Counted from the stretch's first letter, positions 1 through 9,135 are shown. The stretch is DNA of 64,000 nucleotides from Roseiarcus sp963730555 (GCA_963730555.1 CAVSSS010000013.1:558001-622000); one strand, 5' to 3'. The notes: generated from the sequence alone by a model not told the origin. Numbers and translations: made by a program.

Positions 1-299
1 CGCCTCTGGTATTCGGGATCCAGCTTATATCTCTTCTCTTTTGTTCCTTTTGGATCACCTTCGATACCTATGTCTTCTTGCAGCATCGAGAGTATACCGG
101 CTAACGAATATCTTGCCGATTCTGTCACTATTCGGACATCACCTTTTGCGTACCGGCTATTCAATTCCTCATCGGAAACTTGTTTTTGATAATCTCGATC
201 CGTCGGTCCAAAATGTTCTCCTGGCAGCAGTTCATACGGGGTTGTCGGGTCCGCAGGCCCCTGCTCTGAAGCGCTTTCCGTAATGGTGCGTTTGGCCAT
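1..299 (-). CDS. DUF262-like protein, N-terminal part only (runs off window)
   Basis: An ATG at 299 opens a frame with no stop in 99 codons down to the window edge, so only the N-terminus is visible. The last residues seen, RYKLDPEYQR, fit the opening of the DUF262 fold (ParB/Srx-like nuclease), where a Y-Q-R motif precedes the catalytic region. That family includes the GmrSD type IV restriction enzyme and SspE-type sensors of modified DNA. The gene lies 69 bp downstream of a DNA methyltransferase on the same strand, which fits a modification-linked defence role. The family call rests on about ten residues. The base composition is more AT-rich than the housekeeping genes further right, as expected for an island gene. 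Confidence 0.5.
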   Translation of the reverse strand, partial: MAKRTITESASEQGPADPTTPYELLPGEHFGPTDRDYQKQVSDEELNSRYAKGDVRIVTESARYSLAGILSMLQEDIGIEGDPKGTKEKRYKLDPEYQR

Positions 300-368
300 T
301 ACTGTATCCCTCGCCCATTCGGCAGCACAGTCATTAGCGGCAAATTGTCGGAAACCGAAAACGCAGTC

Positions 369-1451
369 TCATGCTGCGCGGGCCCACACGTCGTATTCGA
401 TCAATGGTTTACTACGCCGACTGAGAAACGTATCTGCTTGCCGCCTGCCCGCCTTGGCATCGCCGGCAAGCCTGACGGTTGAGATACTCCATCCACTCGC
501 CTGGAACAACTCTTTAACAAGGTCGATCGGCTCGGCACTTCGGTCCCGGATACCGCCAAAGCGAACCACCATTCTCGCGCCATCATGGCACACTGACCTG
601 GCGTTTGACCATACTGTGCGAAGGTCGGCTACAAATTGATCCGGACTTCGATGAGTGACTTGACCGTTAGCGCCGTAGTCGACAATCTCGGGCCCACCAA
701 GAAACCAATATCGGAGCCATTGATCAGCAATGTAGGTTTTCATTCCGTAGTACGGAGGTGAGGTGATAACCCAAGAAAACGGAGCGTCAAATTTTGGGCT
801 ACGAAAAGTAATCTCACTACGGCTATCCGCCAACTCGGCGTAACCGACTGCGGGTCGCCGATGACCGTAGAAGCGCTGAGCGCGGCGTAAGACCACAGCG
901 GAGAGATCAATTTCTGTCGGCAGAAGATTGCGCTCCGACCAGAACCGAACGGCGTAGCCTGGTTTAGGCGCGTAGGTGCGCGGAGATTGATTGGACAGAT
1001 AGCCTGGTGTGCGCTGAGAGGGGCCATGCAAAGCACCCAGGATTAGGGCTCGTAGCGCCACGCGCTCTTGACTGCGACAGTCAATACTTAGCGTTGAGCG
1101 CAACTTGCAGAGGTTGGATAGCACTGCGGGATGGAAGGCCAGTGTCCAGAACTCACCCGCCGGCGCGGCGACGGATGGCGCGCTCTCAAGAATAGCCACG
1201 AGTTCCTTCTCAATTCCTTTGGCCGTGGGCGAAGCGAGCTTTGCCGCCGTTATTGCGTGCGCAACGGGGCTAACGTCGACCCCAACTGAATAGAGGCCCG
1301 TTAGCCTAGCGGCCAAGTTGGTTGTCCCTCGCCCACAGAACGGATCGAGCACACGCTCCAGCCGCTTCGAGTGGCGCTGCAAAATTTGGAGCGGGAACTG
1401 GAGCGGAAACATTGTGAAGTACGGACAAATCGCGTTTAGTTCATGCCCCAT
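369..1451 (-). CDS. DNA methyltransferase (N4-cytosine or N6-adenine type)
   Basis: About 360 residues if translation starts at the ATG at 1451; an in-frame ATG 36 bases upstream (1487) is possible but adds a poorly conserved tail. Motif I (AdoMet binding) reads DPFCGRGTT near residue 36. The catalytic motif IV reads TSPPYYG near residue 229. The SPPY form is typical of exocyclic-amino methyltransferases. The roughly 190 residues between the two motifs could hold the target-recognition region, giving the motif I - TRD - motif IV order of alpha-class enzymes. No separate specificity subunit is visible. The downstream DUF262-like gene on the same strand suggests a modification and restriction pair, which is inference from position. 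Confidence 0.8.
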   Translation of the reverse strand: MGHELNAICPYFTMFPLQFPLQILQRHSKRLERVLDPFCGRGTTNLAARLTGLYSVGVDVSPVAHAITAAKLASPTAKGIEKELVAILESAPSVAAPAGEFWTLAFHPAVLSNLCKLRSTLSIDCRSQERVALRALILGALHGPSQRTPGYLSNQSPRTYAPKPGYAVRFWSERNLLPTEIDLSAVVLRRAQRFYGHRRPAVGYAELADSRSEITFRSPKFDAPFSWVITSPPYYGMKTYIADQWLRYWFLGGPEIVDYGANGQVTHRSPDQFVADLRTVWSNARSVCHDGARMVVRFGGIRDRSAEPIDLVKELFQASGWSISTVRLAGDAKAGRRQADTFLSRRSKPLIEYDVWARAA

Positions 1452-1760
1452 TGGAAGCCCATCGCTGGGTCTTGCGTGGGTGATCAAGCTGCTGCTGCCG
1501 ATGGCCCAACCCTCCGTTCATTAACGGCCTGCCGCTCGCTACTCATTCGACATTTCCCGCGGATGGGCACTCGATCTGACGATTCGTCAAGCACGACTCG
1601 CACTTTGAACGCTGGGCGCAACAAATGCCAGTGTCCACCGTCCGCGACCCAGAAAGGAAAACAGTCTCTGCGGAGCGGTCAGTCAACCATTGGAATCCTT
1701 TGGAAGGGGCATCGCCGTCGCGGCTAATGGGAGACGCGAGCGCGAGGCGGCACAGCGGCT
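1452..1760. other. Intergenic region between cas1 and the methyltransferase
   Basis: No gene is supported here. It contains the left candidate terminal inverted repeat of the cas1-polB island (1711-1737, ending in GGGAGACGC) and a 7-base TGGAATC (1691-1697) that recurs outside the right candidate end. I see no tRNA and no CRISPR repeat. Confidence 0.5.
1711..1737 (+). repeat. Candidate left terminal inverted repeat of the cas1-polB island
   Basis: Read inward on the plus strand, this 27-base stretch resembles the minus-strand reading of 10280-10303 at the far side of the island. Both contain ATnGCnnTCGCG, then 3 to 6 variable bases, then an identical GGGAGACGC. I count about 19 matches in 24 aligned positions with one 3-base gap. 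It lies just past the cas1 stop codon. It was found by eye in two short GC-rich intergenic regions, so chance similarity is a real possibility. Confidence 0.3.
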
Positions 1761-3032
1761 TCACGGTCCTCCGTGAGACATCGGCAATCTCCACGCGCGC
1801 TGTTCCCGATAGTACAATATCGTCTGCACCATCCAGTCCGCCGCCTCTTCGATCTCACGCGCCGGCAGCGAGGCCTTATGCAACAGCAGCTGCGTCACGT
1901 CGCGCGATAGGCGATGCACGTTGTAACCCGATTGGGAAAAATCGGACCGCGCAAACTCATGTGCCTCGACGAACGCGAAGACCCTAGCATCAATGATGGG
2001 GCGCAGAGGCTCGATCGCGTCCCATACAAGCGAGTTGCCGCCCTTCTTGTCGCTGTGGAGGTGGCCGATTGAAAGGCATAAGCCGTTCGCCGCAAGCGCC
2101 TTCGCGAGCCGCCCGGCCTCAACGATGTAGGCATAGTTCAGCATTGCATTGATCGGGTGCGAGGCGTGCTTGTTTCCGAGGAAGGCAGCGCCTTTATTCC
2201 TCTGAGCGAAGCGCAGCCACAAGCGCGGCAGATTGCCGTTCTTTCGCTCCCGTAATCCGACGTCGCGGAATGCCCGCCAATAGGCGGCCGCGGCCCTGCT
2301 TTCTACAATCATGATCTCGGCGACGCTTCGGGCAGAATTCAATTTGATGTCCCATTCCTCCAATTCGCGCTTCCGCACCTCGAGGTCGAGAACGGTTGCT
2401 TTCAATTCCGCGCCTATCTTCGCCCTCACGATCTCCCGCGCCACTTTGACCGGATCGGCCGCACACTGCGCGCGAATGATTGAGGGATCGATGTCGCGCA
2501 TTCGCGTCATCGTGTTTGTCTTCGTCTCTAACGCGCTTTCTACCATTGTGATCAATCGGCCCGGTCCGCCCGGCAATGCGAGATTGATCGAATATCGGGC
2601 GCACCAGCGGATCGCTTCGCCGGTCATAAATTCCCCATGGCTGTCGAAAAGGATCGCGCGCGGCTTGGGCTCTGCGTCGATATCAATGCGGATCGTCCGG
2701 CGGTCGTCGTGCGGCCCGTGCACGATTTCGAGGACGCCGCCGCGGACGCGCAAAGCCGCATAAGCGCCGAGAACGAGAACGCGGGGTGAAGCACGAGCGC
2801 CATCCTGCCAGGGTGTTAGTTTCTCTTTCCCGCGCTCACGCGACCAATCGCCAGTCTGCATGAGATGCCGGCGCGCATACAGCGCGAACGTCTTCCAAGC
2901 ATAGGGACGCACGGCGTTGGCCGTGTACTCGCGCCAGGCGTCGTGAAGGACGGCTGACTGTTGGGGAGGCTTCGCGTCCGCGATCAGGTCGGCTACGCGG
3001 TCGTAGGGAATGGGATCGTGAAGGGGTGGCAT
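1761..3032 (-). CDS. cas1: Cas1 family integrase, not in a CRISPR-cas locus (casposase-like)
   Basis: 423 residues, longer than the usual 300-340 of CRISPR Cas1 because about 85 residues precede the first Cas1 strand (ALRVRGGVLEIVHG). Hallmarks are in order: RAILFDSHGEFMTGEAIRW near 126-143; Glu244 in VESRAAAAYW; His324/His326 in GHLHSD; Asp338 in VWDAIEPLRP; then Asp348. These are the three metal-binding positions of Cas1 (Glu, His, Asp), so the protein looks catalytically intact. Cas1 integrates DNA ends. In CRISPR it works with Cas2, but no cas2, other cas gene or repeat array is present. A family B DNA polymerase gene lies upstream on the same strand beyond an IS. Cas1 plus PolB is the defining pair of casposons, where Cas1 is the transposon integrase. 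Assignment to Cas1 is firm; casposase function is inferred. Confidence 0.88.
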   Translation of the reverse strand: MPPLHDPIPYDRVADLIADAKPPQQSAVLHDAWREYTANAVRPYAWKTFALYARRHLMQTGDWSRERGKEKLTPWQDGARASPRVLVLGAYAALRVRGGVLEIVHGPHDDRRTIRIDIDAEPKPRAILFDSHGEFMTGEAIRWCARYSINLALPGGPGRLITMVESALETKTNTMTRMRDIDPSIIRAQCAADPVKVAREIVRAKIGAELKATVLDLEVRKRELEEWDIKLNSARSVAEIMIVESRAAAAYWRAFRDVGLRERKNGNLPRLWLRFAQRNKGAAFLGNKHASHPINAMLNYAYIVEAGRLAKALAANGLCLSIGHLHSDKKGGNSLVWDAIEPLRPIIDARVFAFVEAHEFARSDFSQSGYNVHRLSRDVTQLLLHKASLPAREIEEAADWMVQTILYYREQRAWRLPMSHGGP

Positions 3033-3121
3033 CGCTAGAGTCCTTCAGGGACTTCGGCTAACCATTGAGGGAATCGGCAGATCAATGCGCCGCGGCGAGG
3101 CAATGAAATCGTGTCAACAGA

Positions 3122-4100
3122 TTATTGTGCGGCGGGGAGCGGCGGATTGTTGCCGGCGCGCTTGTCAGCGAGCCATTGTTTCCATGCGGGGGCGTCATAA
3201 GGCCACTTCTCCATCTCGATGCACCACGGCGGCGGCTCGGGAGACAAGATGAAACCTTCGCGCTGTGCGGGCGTCAGGCAGCGTGGGACGGCGGTCTTCG
3301 CCGCCGACACCAACGACTGTATATCGGGAAAGACCTTCCAAATGCGCACCGTCCCATCCCCTGACACGGTGACGATAGAACTTTCGTCGGGGCTGAACCT
3401 TGCGCCGCGCTGGCCCCCGAACGGCGCGCTGATCTCCTTCCCGGTCGCAACGTCCCAGATCCGCTGCGTCCCGTCGCCAGACCCGGTTAAGACCCGCTTC
3501 CCGTCTGGGCTGAACGTCGCGTCAGTGACCTGTTCCTCATGGCCCCTAAGCTCGCCGAGCGGCTGGCCGGTTGCGGCGTCCCAGATGCGCGCTGTCTTGT
3601 CATCAGATGCGGTAACGATACGTGTCCCGTCTGGGCTGAACGCAGCGTCAGTGACCCGATCCTCATGGCCCTTAAGCTCGCCGACGAGCTGGCCGGTTGC
3701 GACGTCCCAAATGCGCGCCGTCTTGTCATCAGACGCGGTAACGATATGTTTCCCGTCGAGGCTGAATGCCGCTCTGTTGACCGGCCCATCATGGCCTATG
3801 AGCGGTCGGCCAATCGGCTGATCCGTCGACGCGTCCCAGACAAGCACCGTCTTGTCCTTGGATGCGGTGACGACGCGTTGACCGTCGGGGCTGAACCCCG
3901 CGTTTAGGACTACGTCGTCATGGCCTATCAGGGGCTTGCCGATCGGTTTGCCGGTCGCTGCCTCCCAGAGCCGGGCGGTCTTATCAGCGGACGCGGTGAC
4001 GATCCGTCTTGCGTCCGGGCTGAACGCCGCACTATACACGGTACCTTCATGGCCTATGAGCGGCTCACCGATCGCGTTGCCGGTCGTCGTGTCCCAGACG
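3122..4100 (-). pseudogene. WD40 repeat protein, 3' fragment cut by IS21
   Basis: Six WD40 blades are visible, each about 42 residues with the pattern GHxxxVxxAxFSPDGxRIVTASxDKTARIWD. A conserved-looking tail follows, with PPWCIEMEKWPYDAP and NNPPLPAAQ. The reading frame stays open to 4100, where the IS21 end begins in the middle of a blade (VWDTTTGNAIGEPLIG), so the gene has lost its 5' part. An ATG at 4039 could in principle start a shorter protein. WD40 tails like this usually follow an N-terminal effector or NTPase domain, which would be in the lost part. The stop lies about 90 bp upstream of cas1 on the same strand. Blades are about 126 bp repeats at DNA level. Confidence 0.8.
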
Positions 4101-4126
4101 TGTCGATTTCCGCTGAGATTTGACCC
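4101..4126 (+). repeat. IS21 left terminal inverted repeat
   Basis: Begins TGTCGATTTCCGCTGAG and differs from the reverse complement of 6575-6600 at four of 26 positions. A second partial copy, TTTCCATTGAGAACTGACCC, follows at 4131-4150. Confidence 0.9.
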
Positions 4127-4171
4127 GGAATTTCCATTGAGAACTGACCCGGCTTGATGATGGTTTCGGGG

Positions 4172-4966
4172 TCAGGCGTTCGTCAAGTTTCGAGGTTTCT
4201 CCTTTGCGGGTTTGGCGGCTTTCGCGGAGCTGTTCTTGAAGCGGAAGCTGTCGTTTCCGGTTTCAAGAATGTGACAGCGATGAGTGAGGCGGTCGAGCAA
4301 CGCGGTCGTCATCTTTGGGTCGCCGAACACGGTTGCCCATTCGCCGAAGCTGAGATTAGTCGTGATGATGACGCTGGCGCGCTCGTAGAGCTTGCTCAGC
4401 AGATGGAAGAGCAACGCTCCGCCGGAGGCGCTGAACGGCAGGTAGCCCAGCTCGTCGAGGATGACGAGATCGGAGTGGGCAAGTCGCGCCGCGATCTGGC
4501 CGGATTTGCCCTGAAGCTTCTCCTGTTCGAGAGCGTTGACGAGTTCGACGGTGGAGAAGAAGCGGACGCGCTTACGATGATGTTCGATGGCCTGGACGCC
4601 GATCGCAGTGGCGAGATGCGTCTTGCCTGTGCCAGGTCCGCCGACCAGGACGACATTGTGGGCGTCTTCGAGGAACTCGCAGCGGTGTAGTTGACGCGCG
4701 AGCGCCTCGTTGACCTCACTGCTGGCGAAGTCGAAGCCGGCAAGATCGCGATAGTTCGGAAAGCGAGCGGCCTTGAGTTGATAGGCCGTCGATCTCACCT
4801 CCCTGTCGGCTGTCTCCGCCTTCAGGAGCTGCGATAGGATGGGCAGCGCCGCCTCAAAGGCCGGAGAGCCTTGCTCGGTCAGCTCGCCGACCGCCTGAGC
4901 CATGCCGTGCATTTTGAGGGTGCGCAGCATGATGACGACGGCGCCGGCGGCAGGGTTATGACGCAT
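4172..4966 (-). CDS. istB: IS21 helper ATPase IstB
   Basis: 264 residues, the usual size. This AAA+ ATPase assists IstA in target capture and transposition. The Walker A motif GGPGTGKTHLA and the Walker B LVILDELGYLPFS are intact, followed by the sensor segment SVIITTNLSFGEW and the C-terminal DRLTHRCHILE. It overlaps the end of istA by 11 bases, so the two are probably translationally coupled. Nothing suggests decay, so the element may still be active. Confidence 0.95.
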   Translation of the reverse strand: MRHNPAAGAVVIMLRTLKMHGMAQAVGELTEQGSPAFEAALPILSQLLKAETADREVRSTAYQLKAARFPNYRDLAGFDFASSEVNEALARQLHRCEFLEDAHNVVLVGGPGTGKTHLATAIGVQAIEHHRKRVRFFSTVELVNALEQEKLQGKSGQIAARLAHSDLVILDELGYLPFSASGGALLFHLLSKLYERASVIITTNLSFGEWATVFGDPKMTTALLDRLTHRCHILETGNDSFRFKNSSAKAAKPAKEKPRNLTNA

Positions 4967-6488
4967 GACGCGCCTCCCGGGCTTTGCGCAGCGCGTCGTA
5001 GCGCTCGACGTTAGCCTGCGGTTCGTTCGTCAAAGTCAGAGCCTGCGGCGCCTTTATCGGAGGCGTGTCCATCGGCTTTCCGTCGACCAAGCGGTGCAGC
5101 AGGTTCAGAATATGCGTCTTCGTTGGCGCGCCGGCCTCCAGCGCCAGTTCGACGGCGGCGAGCACGGCTTGCTCGTCGTGCTGGAGAACCAGGGCGAGGA
5201 TCTCGACCATCTCGCGGTCGCCGCCCGGCGTCTTGAGCATACGCTGTTGTAAGGCCCGGAAGGCAGGCGGGAGTTCGGCGAACGGCGCGCCGTTACGCAG
5301 GGCTCCCGGCTTGCGCTGAATGACCGCCAGATAGTGCCGCCAGTCGAAAACGGTGGTCGTACTCTTGCGTTGGTGGGAGCGGGCAAAAACGCGGCGATGT
5401 TCGCAGACGACTTGTCCCTCGGCGGCGACAACGATGCGTTGGGGATAAACTCGTACGCTGACTGGACGATTGGCGAAGGAGGCCGGCACGCTGTAGCGAT
5501 TGCGGTCCAGATGGACCAGGCACGTCGGCGACACGCGCTTGGCGTATTCGACAAAGCCGTCGAACGTCCTGGAAAGCGACATCAAGTGCTGCGCTTCTTC
5601 CGCCCAGGCATCGGCGACCGTGCCAGCTTGCGAGCCGTGCGGCGTCAATGCCCAAAGCTCTCGGCATCGCGTCTCCAGCCAGTCGTTCAGCGCGTCTAGA
5701 GAAGGGAAGTGCGGCATGGGCTGCCAGAGCCGATGGCGCGCGTCCTGGACGTTTTTCTCGATCTGCCCCTTCTCCCAGCCGGAAGCCGGATTGCAGAACT
5801 CCGCCTCGAACAGGAAGTGGCTGACCATGGCTGAGAAGCGCGCGTTGACTTGGCGCTCCTTTCCACAGCCGACCTTGTCGACGGCAGTTCGCATATTGTC
5901 GTAAATGCCCCGCCGCGGCACGCCCCCCAAGACGCGGAAGGCGTGGTTGTGGGCGTCGAACAGCATCTCGTGGGTCTGCTGCGGATAGGCGCGGAGAATG
6001 AAGGCGCGGCTGTAGGAGAGCTTGACGTGAGCGACCTGCAACTTGGTCCGCTCGCCGGCGATGATCGCCCAATCTTCCGACCAGTCGAACTGGAACGCCT
6101 CGCCCGGCAGAAACGCAAGCGGCACGAACACGCCGCGGCCGCACGTCCTCTGTTCTTGTTGCCGAGCAGCCTTCCAGTCGCGAGCGAAGGCCGCCACGCG
6201 ATTGTAGGAGCCGTCGTAGCCGAGGGCGGCCAGATCGGCGTGCAATTGCTTGGTCGTCCGCTTCTGCTTGCGGGACTTCCCGGCCTCCTGCCGCAGCATC
6301 TGCGATAGCTTGTCGGCGTAAGGGTCCAGCTTGCTCGGACGGTCAGGGATGTTGAACTTCGGTTCAACGGTGTCCGAGCGCAGGTATTTGCGGACTGTGT
6401 TCCTCGACAGCCCCGTGCGCCGCGATATCTCTCGGATCGAGAAATAATCTCGGTAGTGCCAGCGCCGGATGACGCTCAGTAACTCCAT
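4956..6488 (-). CDS. istA: IS21 transposase IstA
   Basis: About 510 residues from the ATG at 6488; a longer frame reaches 6521, but the family normally starts at MELLSVIRRWHYRD. An N-terminal helix-turn-helix (ISRRTGLSRNTVRKYL) is followed by the DDE catalytic core. FDWSEDWAII marks the first acidic residue, and GIYDNMRTAVDK lies in the second conserved region. A C-terminal Mu-type domain follows. istA precedes istB, as in all IS21 elements. The gene is full length with no frame break. Confidence 0.95.
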   Translation of the reverse strand: MELLSVIRRWHYRDYFSIREISRRTGLSRNTVRKYLRSDTVEPKFNIPDRPSKLDPYADKLSQMLRQEAGKSRKQKRTTKQLHADLAALGYDGSYNRVAAFARDWKAARQQEQRTCGRGVFVPLAFLPGEAFQFDWSEDWAIIAGERTKLQVAHVKLSYSRAFILRAYPQQTHEMLFDAHNHAFRVLGGVPRRGIYDNMRTAVDKVGCGKERQVNARFSAMVSHFLFEAEFCNPASGWEKGQIEKNVQDARHRLWQPMPHFPSLDALNDWLETRCRELWALTPHGSQAGTVADAWAEEAQHLMSLSRTFDGFVEYAKRVSPTCLVHLDRNRYSVPASFANRPVSVRVYPQRIVVAAEGQVVCEHRRVFARSHQRKSTTTVFDWRHYLAVIQRKPGALRNGAPFAELPPAFRALQQRMLKTPGGDREMVEILALVLQHDEQAVLAAVELALEAGAPTKTHILNLLHRLVDGKPMDTPPIKAPQALTLTNEPQANVERYDALRKAREARHAS

Positions 6489-6574
6489 GTCGATCACTCC
6501 GATGCCCCCTGCCAAGGCCAAGGGGGCGAGGTTCGAACATGGGTCAGTTCTCGGTGGAAAAACCCGTGGCGCCC

Positions 6575-6600
6575 GGGTCAGTTCTCAGTGGAAATCAACA
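6575..6600 (-). repeat. IS21 right terminal inverted repeat
   Basis: Ends ...GTGGAAATCAACA. Its reverse complement matches 22 of 26 bases of 4101-4126. A second partial copy lies at 6541-6560. The terminal bases read into the truncated polymerase frame and supply its last codons and stop (TGA at 6578-6580). Confidence 0.9.
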
Positions 6601-8347
6601 GAATATCGTATCTGCCGGCGCGATCCGCCTCTTCCTTGATGGTTCGTCGCTGTACGAAAAGATCGCGCACAAACTCGAATGGTCCCCGATTGGCTCGCCT
6701 CTCCTGCCCTGGCTCAAAAATCCAAGACTCTTCGATCTCGAAGGCCGTCATTTGGTTGTGTTTGTTCCGCGGCTGTGGGTAGTCGGGGACGAAGCGCTCA
6801 AGCCAAGCGACCGCCGCGAGAACGTCGTCCCGTGCGTACCAGCCGTAGCCGCTTGCGGGGAACAGGATGCCGCCGCGCTTTTCGCGATATGGCAGTGGAT
6901 AGAAGGGGATGAACACCGCCTTGCGGGCGTCGGAATGATATCTCTCATATGTTGGGAACTGAAATCGGATCTTGAACATCGACAGGCAGGACGCGACTTC
7001 TACTGCGGCACGCAATTCGCTGAGAGAACCTTTTCGAAATTCGGTTCCAGGTTTGCTGGCCCACTCGCCACCGGCGAGGCTGGGAAACTCGACCATTGCC
7101 GAAGGATAGGCCGCGGCTACGTCGAGGACGTGCAGGGCGCGATCTTCGACGTAACCCTGCCTCAGCAGCTCAATCCGCCCGCCGTAGTAGGCGTGGTGCG
7201 CGGCCGTTTGCTGAGGCGAGATATTCGACGCGGTAATATTCGGGCCGTAGTGCATTTTGAGCTTTCGGCTTTCAATCAAAGCCGATGCTGCCGCGCCCGC
7301 GCCGTGCCAGTGGCGTAGATGCAGTCCCATGTCCTCAAAGCCGGACCGGAGATCGCCCATCATCCGCGCCAGGAGACGCAATTCTAGGGTCGTGTAGGCT
7401 TTGATTTGTTCGATATGTTCGTCAGCAAATCGGTCGCGCTTTTCCTTCATCTCCGCGATGAAATCAGCTTCCTCCTTGGTCGCGCGCCCGCTATCGACCA
7501 TGCTCTTGACGACGGCGCTGAATGAGGACCGAAAGAAGCCGAACACGTCGTAAATCTTGATGTGCGCGGAGGTGTGCAGCTTCTTCCCACGGTACGGCTT
7601 CTCGGGGTCGGCGAGCCGCCACACGTCAAAGGATTTCCCTTTGACATAACTGATCGCGTAGCCCTTCCACAGCACCGGGGAATGGGCGATGCGCCTCCGC
7701 TTGCCGTTGTGATCCGGGTAGGTCTCCCGTTTCTCGATCTGCCACGCCTTCTCGTAAGGAAGGTGCTTCAGAATTTGGGTAATGTCGTAGCCAAACGAGA
7801 ACATCACCCACACGGTCAGACCGAACTGCTCCGGCAGGCTGAGAAGCCAGTCCAAGATCTGAATTGCGTCGAGAGGGCGCTTGTCAGTCCCGAGCGTCTG
7901 TGGCGCCATAAGCCAAGAAGGAGGACGGCCGTCATCCGACGCGGCGCCCCATAGGTAGGTATCGTGACGGGGATACCGGACACCATCGTAAAGGATGTCC
8001 GCGCCTAGATAGTTTTGCCCCTCGGCATCTAGCGCGACGAACGGGCGGTGATAATTCTCTGCCCGCGCCTTTTTCTTTTGGGCTTTGACTTTGTCTGGGC
8101 GTTTGCGACGCCATTCTTTGACCCGATGACGTTCAGCCTCACGAAATGTTTCGTCGTCAGAGCGTCGCGCGCGATAGGCGGCCTTGCTCCGCAGCCGCTT
8201 TTGTCGCGCGTCCGAGTTTGGTCCAGTCGGGAGCTGGTCAGACCCAACAGCCGGCCTGATTGCATCCGACCGTAACTCGATTGGGTTGGGGAAGGTCGAG
8301 ACAATAGGAGACCGTTCCCCGCCCAGGTGATCGGGCGGAGTGCTCAC
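6578..8347 (-). pseudogene. polB: Family B DNA polymerase, 5' part, truncated by IS21
   Basis: The frame encodes about 580 polymerase residues and then runs into the IS, which contributes the last few residues and stop. Visible in order: a basic N-terminal region (residues 50-100), exonuclease motif I LDAEG (Asp107, Glu109), motif II FSFGYDIT (Asp188), a motif III-like YTTLE near 318 with Glu where Asp is usual, the YYGGR element at 387-391, and polymerase motif A as LDVAAAYPSAM (Asp409). Motifs B (KxxxNxxYG) and C (DTD) should follow and are missing, so any product cannot polymerise DNA. The YxGG plus DxxxxYP layout resembles the PolBs of self-synthesising mobile elements. It starts 18 bp after the stop of the basic-protein gene, which suggests an operon that once continued toward cas1. 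Confidence 0.8.
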
Positions 8348-8365
8348 TTTGAAGCTCCGAAAGGT

Positions 8366-9010
8366 TTAGACGGTCAGGCTGAAGCCGAACGCCGCCGGCG
8401 AACCGCGTAGAAGCTCATATTGCGGATCCTTCAGGAGGCGGGCGTAGTCGATGAACCACTGCCATTCGCCATCAGGAATATGTTCGCCCGCGAGCTTGCG
8501 ACGTCTGATGGCGCGGTAGCGGCCCTCGGCGTGTTCAGAGACCGAATGGAACGTTCCGTGTCGTCGCCTGTCTGGCGAATTGCTCGGTACCGTCTCGCCC
8601 GATGCGCGCATCTTCTTAATGGCTGCGACGACTTTATTCTCCTCACGGGTAATCGCAGCTTTGGCGACGCGCTCGCGCCGGTCGGCGGAAACATACGAAA
8701 CGGCGCCGTGCCGCCTTGCTTGCGTCGCCCTCTCAGGAGCGAGGCCGAACAGCTCGCTGGCGCGCTTTGTCTCCAGCTGGCGTGCGCTGATAGTTGGCGT
8801 TGCCCTCGTGATGCGCACGCCTTTGAGAGCGTAATGGCGAGCCTTCCGCGAGAGACCGAGCTTGACGTTTTGCTCCGGCGTCAGCCGAATGAAGTTTGCA
8901 TACGACGTGCTCGACAGGAGACGAGCCTTACGGGCCGCGGTACGCTTGGATCGGCCAAGGGCGAGCACGTCGGCGCGGATCTTCGCGAAAAGGGAACGCC
9001 GGGCGGTCAT
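8366..9010 (-). CDS. Basic hypothetical protein upstream of polB
   Basis: 214 residues, very rich in Arg and Lys (for example RSKRTAARKARLL near the start and RYRAIRRRKLAG near the end). I recognise no domain. A high positive charge suggests nucleic-acid binding. It is the first gene of a minus-strand pair with polB (18 bp gap), so the two are probably co-transcribed. Its own promoter would lie in 9011-9213, shared with the divergent MerR-like gene and containing an inverted repeat. In mobile elements with PolB, small basic partners may be DNA-end-binding or terminal proteins; that is speculation. Confidence 0.6.
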   Translation of the reverse strand: MTARRSLFAKIRADVLALGRSKRTAARKARLLSSTSYANFIRLTPEQNVKLGLSRKARHYALKGVRITRATPTISARQLETKRASELFGLAPERATQARRHGAVSYVSADRRERVAKAAITREENKVVAAIKKMRASGETVPSNSPDRRRHGTFHSVSEHAEGRYRAIRRRKLAGEHIPDGEWQWFIDYARLLKDPQYELLRGSPAAFGFSLTV

Positions 9011-9032
9011 GACGTGGCCCCGGCGCCAATCG

Positions 9033-9135
9033 GGGTATCCGACCCTTCAGCCGGAGGCGTGACCGCCAGGGGCAGGCCTCGCTCTTTACGACGACAAATT
9101 TCACTTTCGAAGACTCTGTGCGACATCGGATACCC
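9033..9135. promoter_or_regulatory. Inverted repeat in the divergent promoter region
   Basis: GGGTATCCGA at 9033-9042 is matched perfectly by TCGGATACCC at 9126-9135. The two arms sit between the divergently transcribed basic-protein gene and the MerR-like gene, one near each start. Two spaced half-sites on the promoters of a regulator and its neighbour would suit an autoregulated operator pair. The binding protein is not known; the MerR-like product is the obvious candidate. Confidence 0.4.

Larger units (their letters stand above)
4101..6600 (-). mobile_element. IS21-family insertion sequence, complete
   Basis: A 2500-bp element with istA and istB on the minus strand. Its ends begin with TGT and form 26-base imperfect inverted repeats (22 of 26 matching). 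A second internal copy of the repeat lies inside each end, the multiple-repeat arrangement typical of IS21. Flanking bases are ...CAGACG before 4101 and GAATAT... after 6600, with no 4-8 bp target duplication. The left flank lies inside a WD40 gene and the right flank inside a polymerase gene, so the two sides were probably not contiguous before insertion. Confidence 0.93.

Noticed and set aside
1452..1760. Possible CRISPR array next to cas1
   Set aside because: No unit is repeated at regular spacing on either side of cas1.
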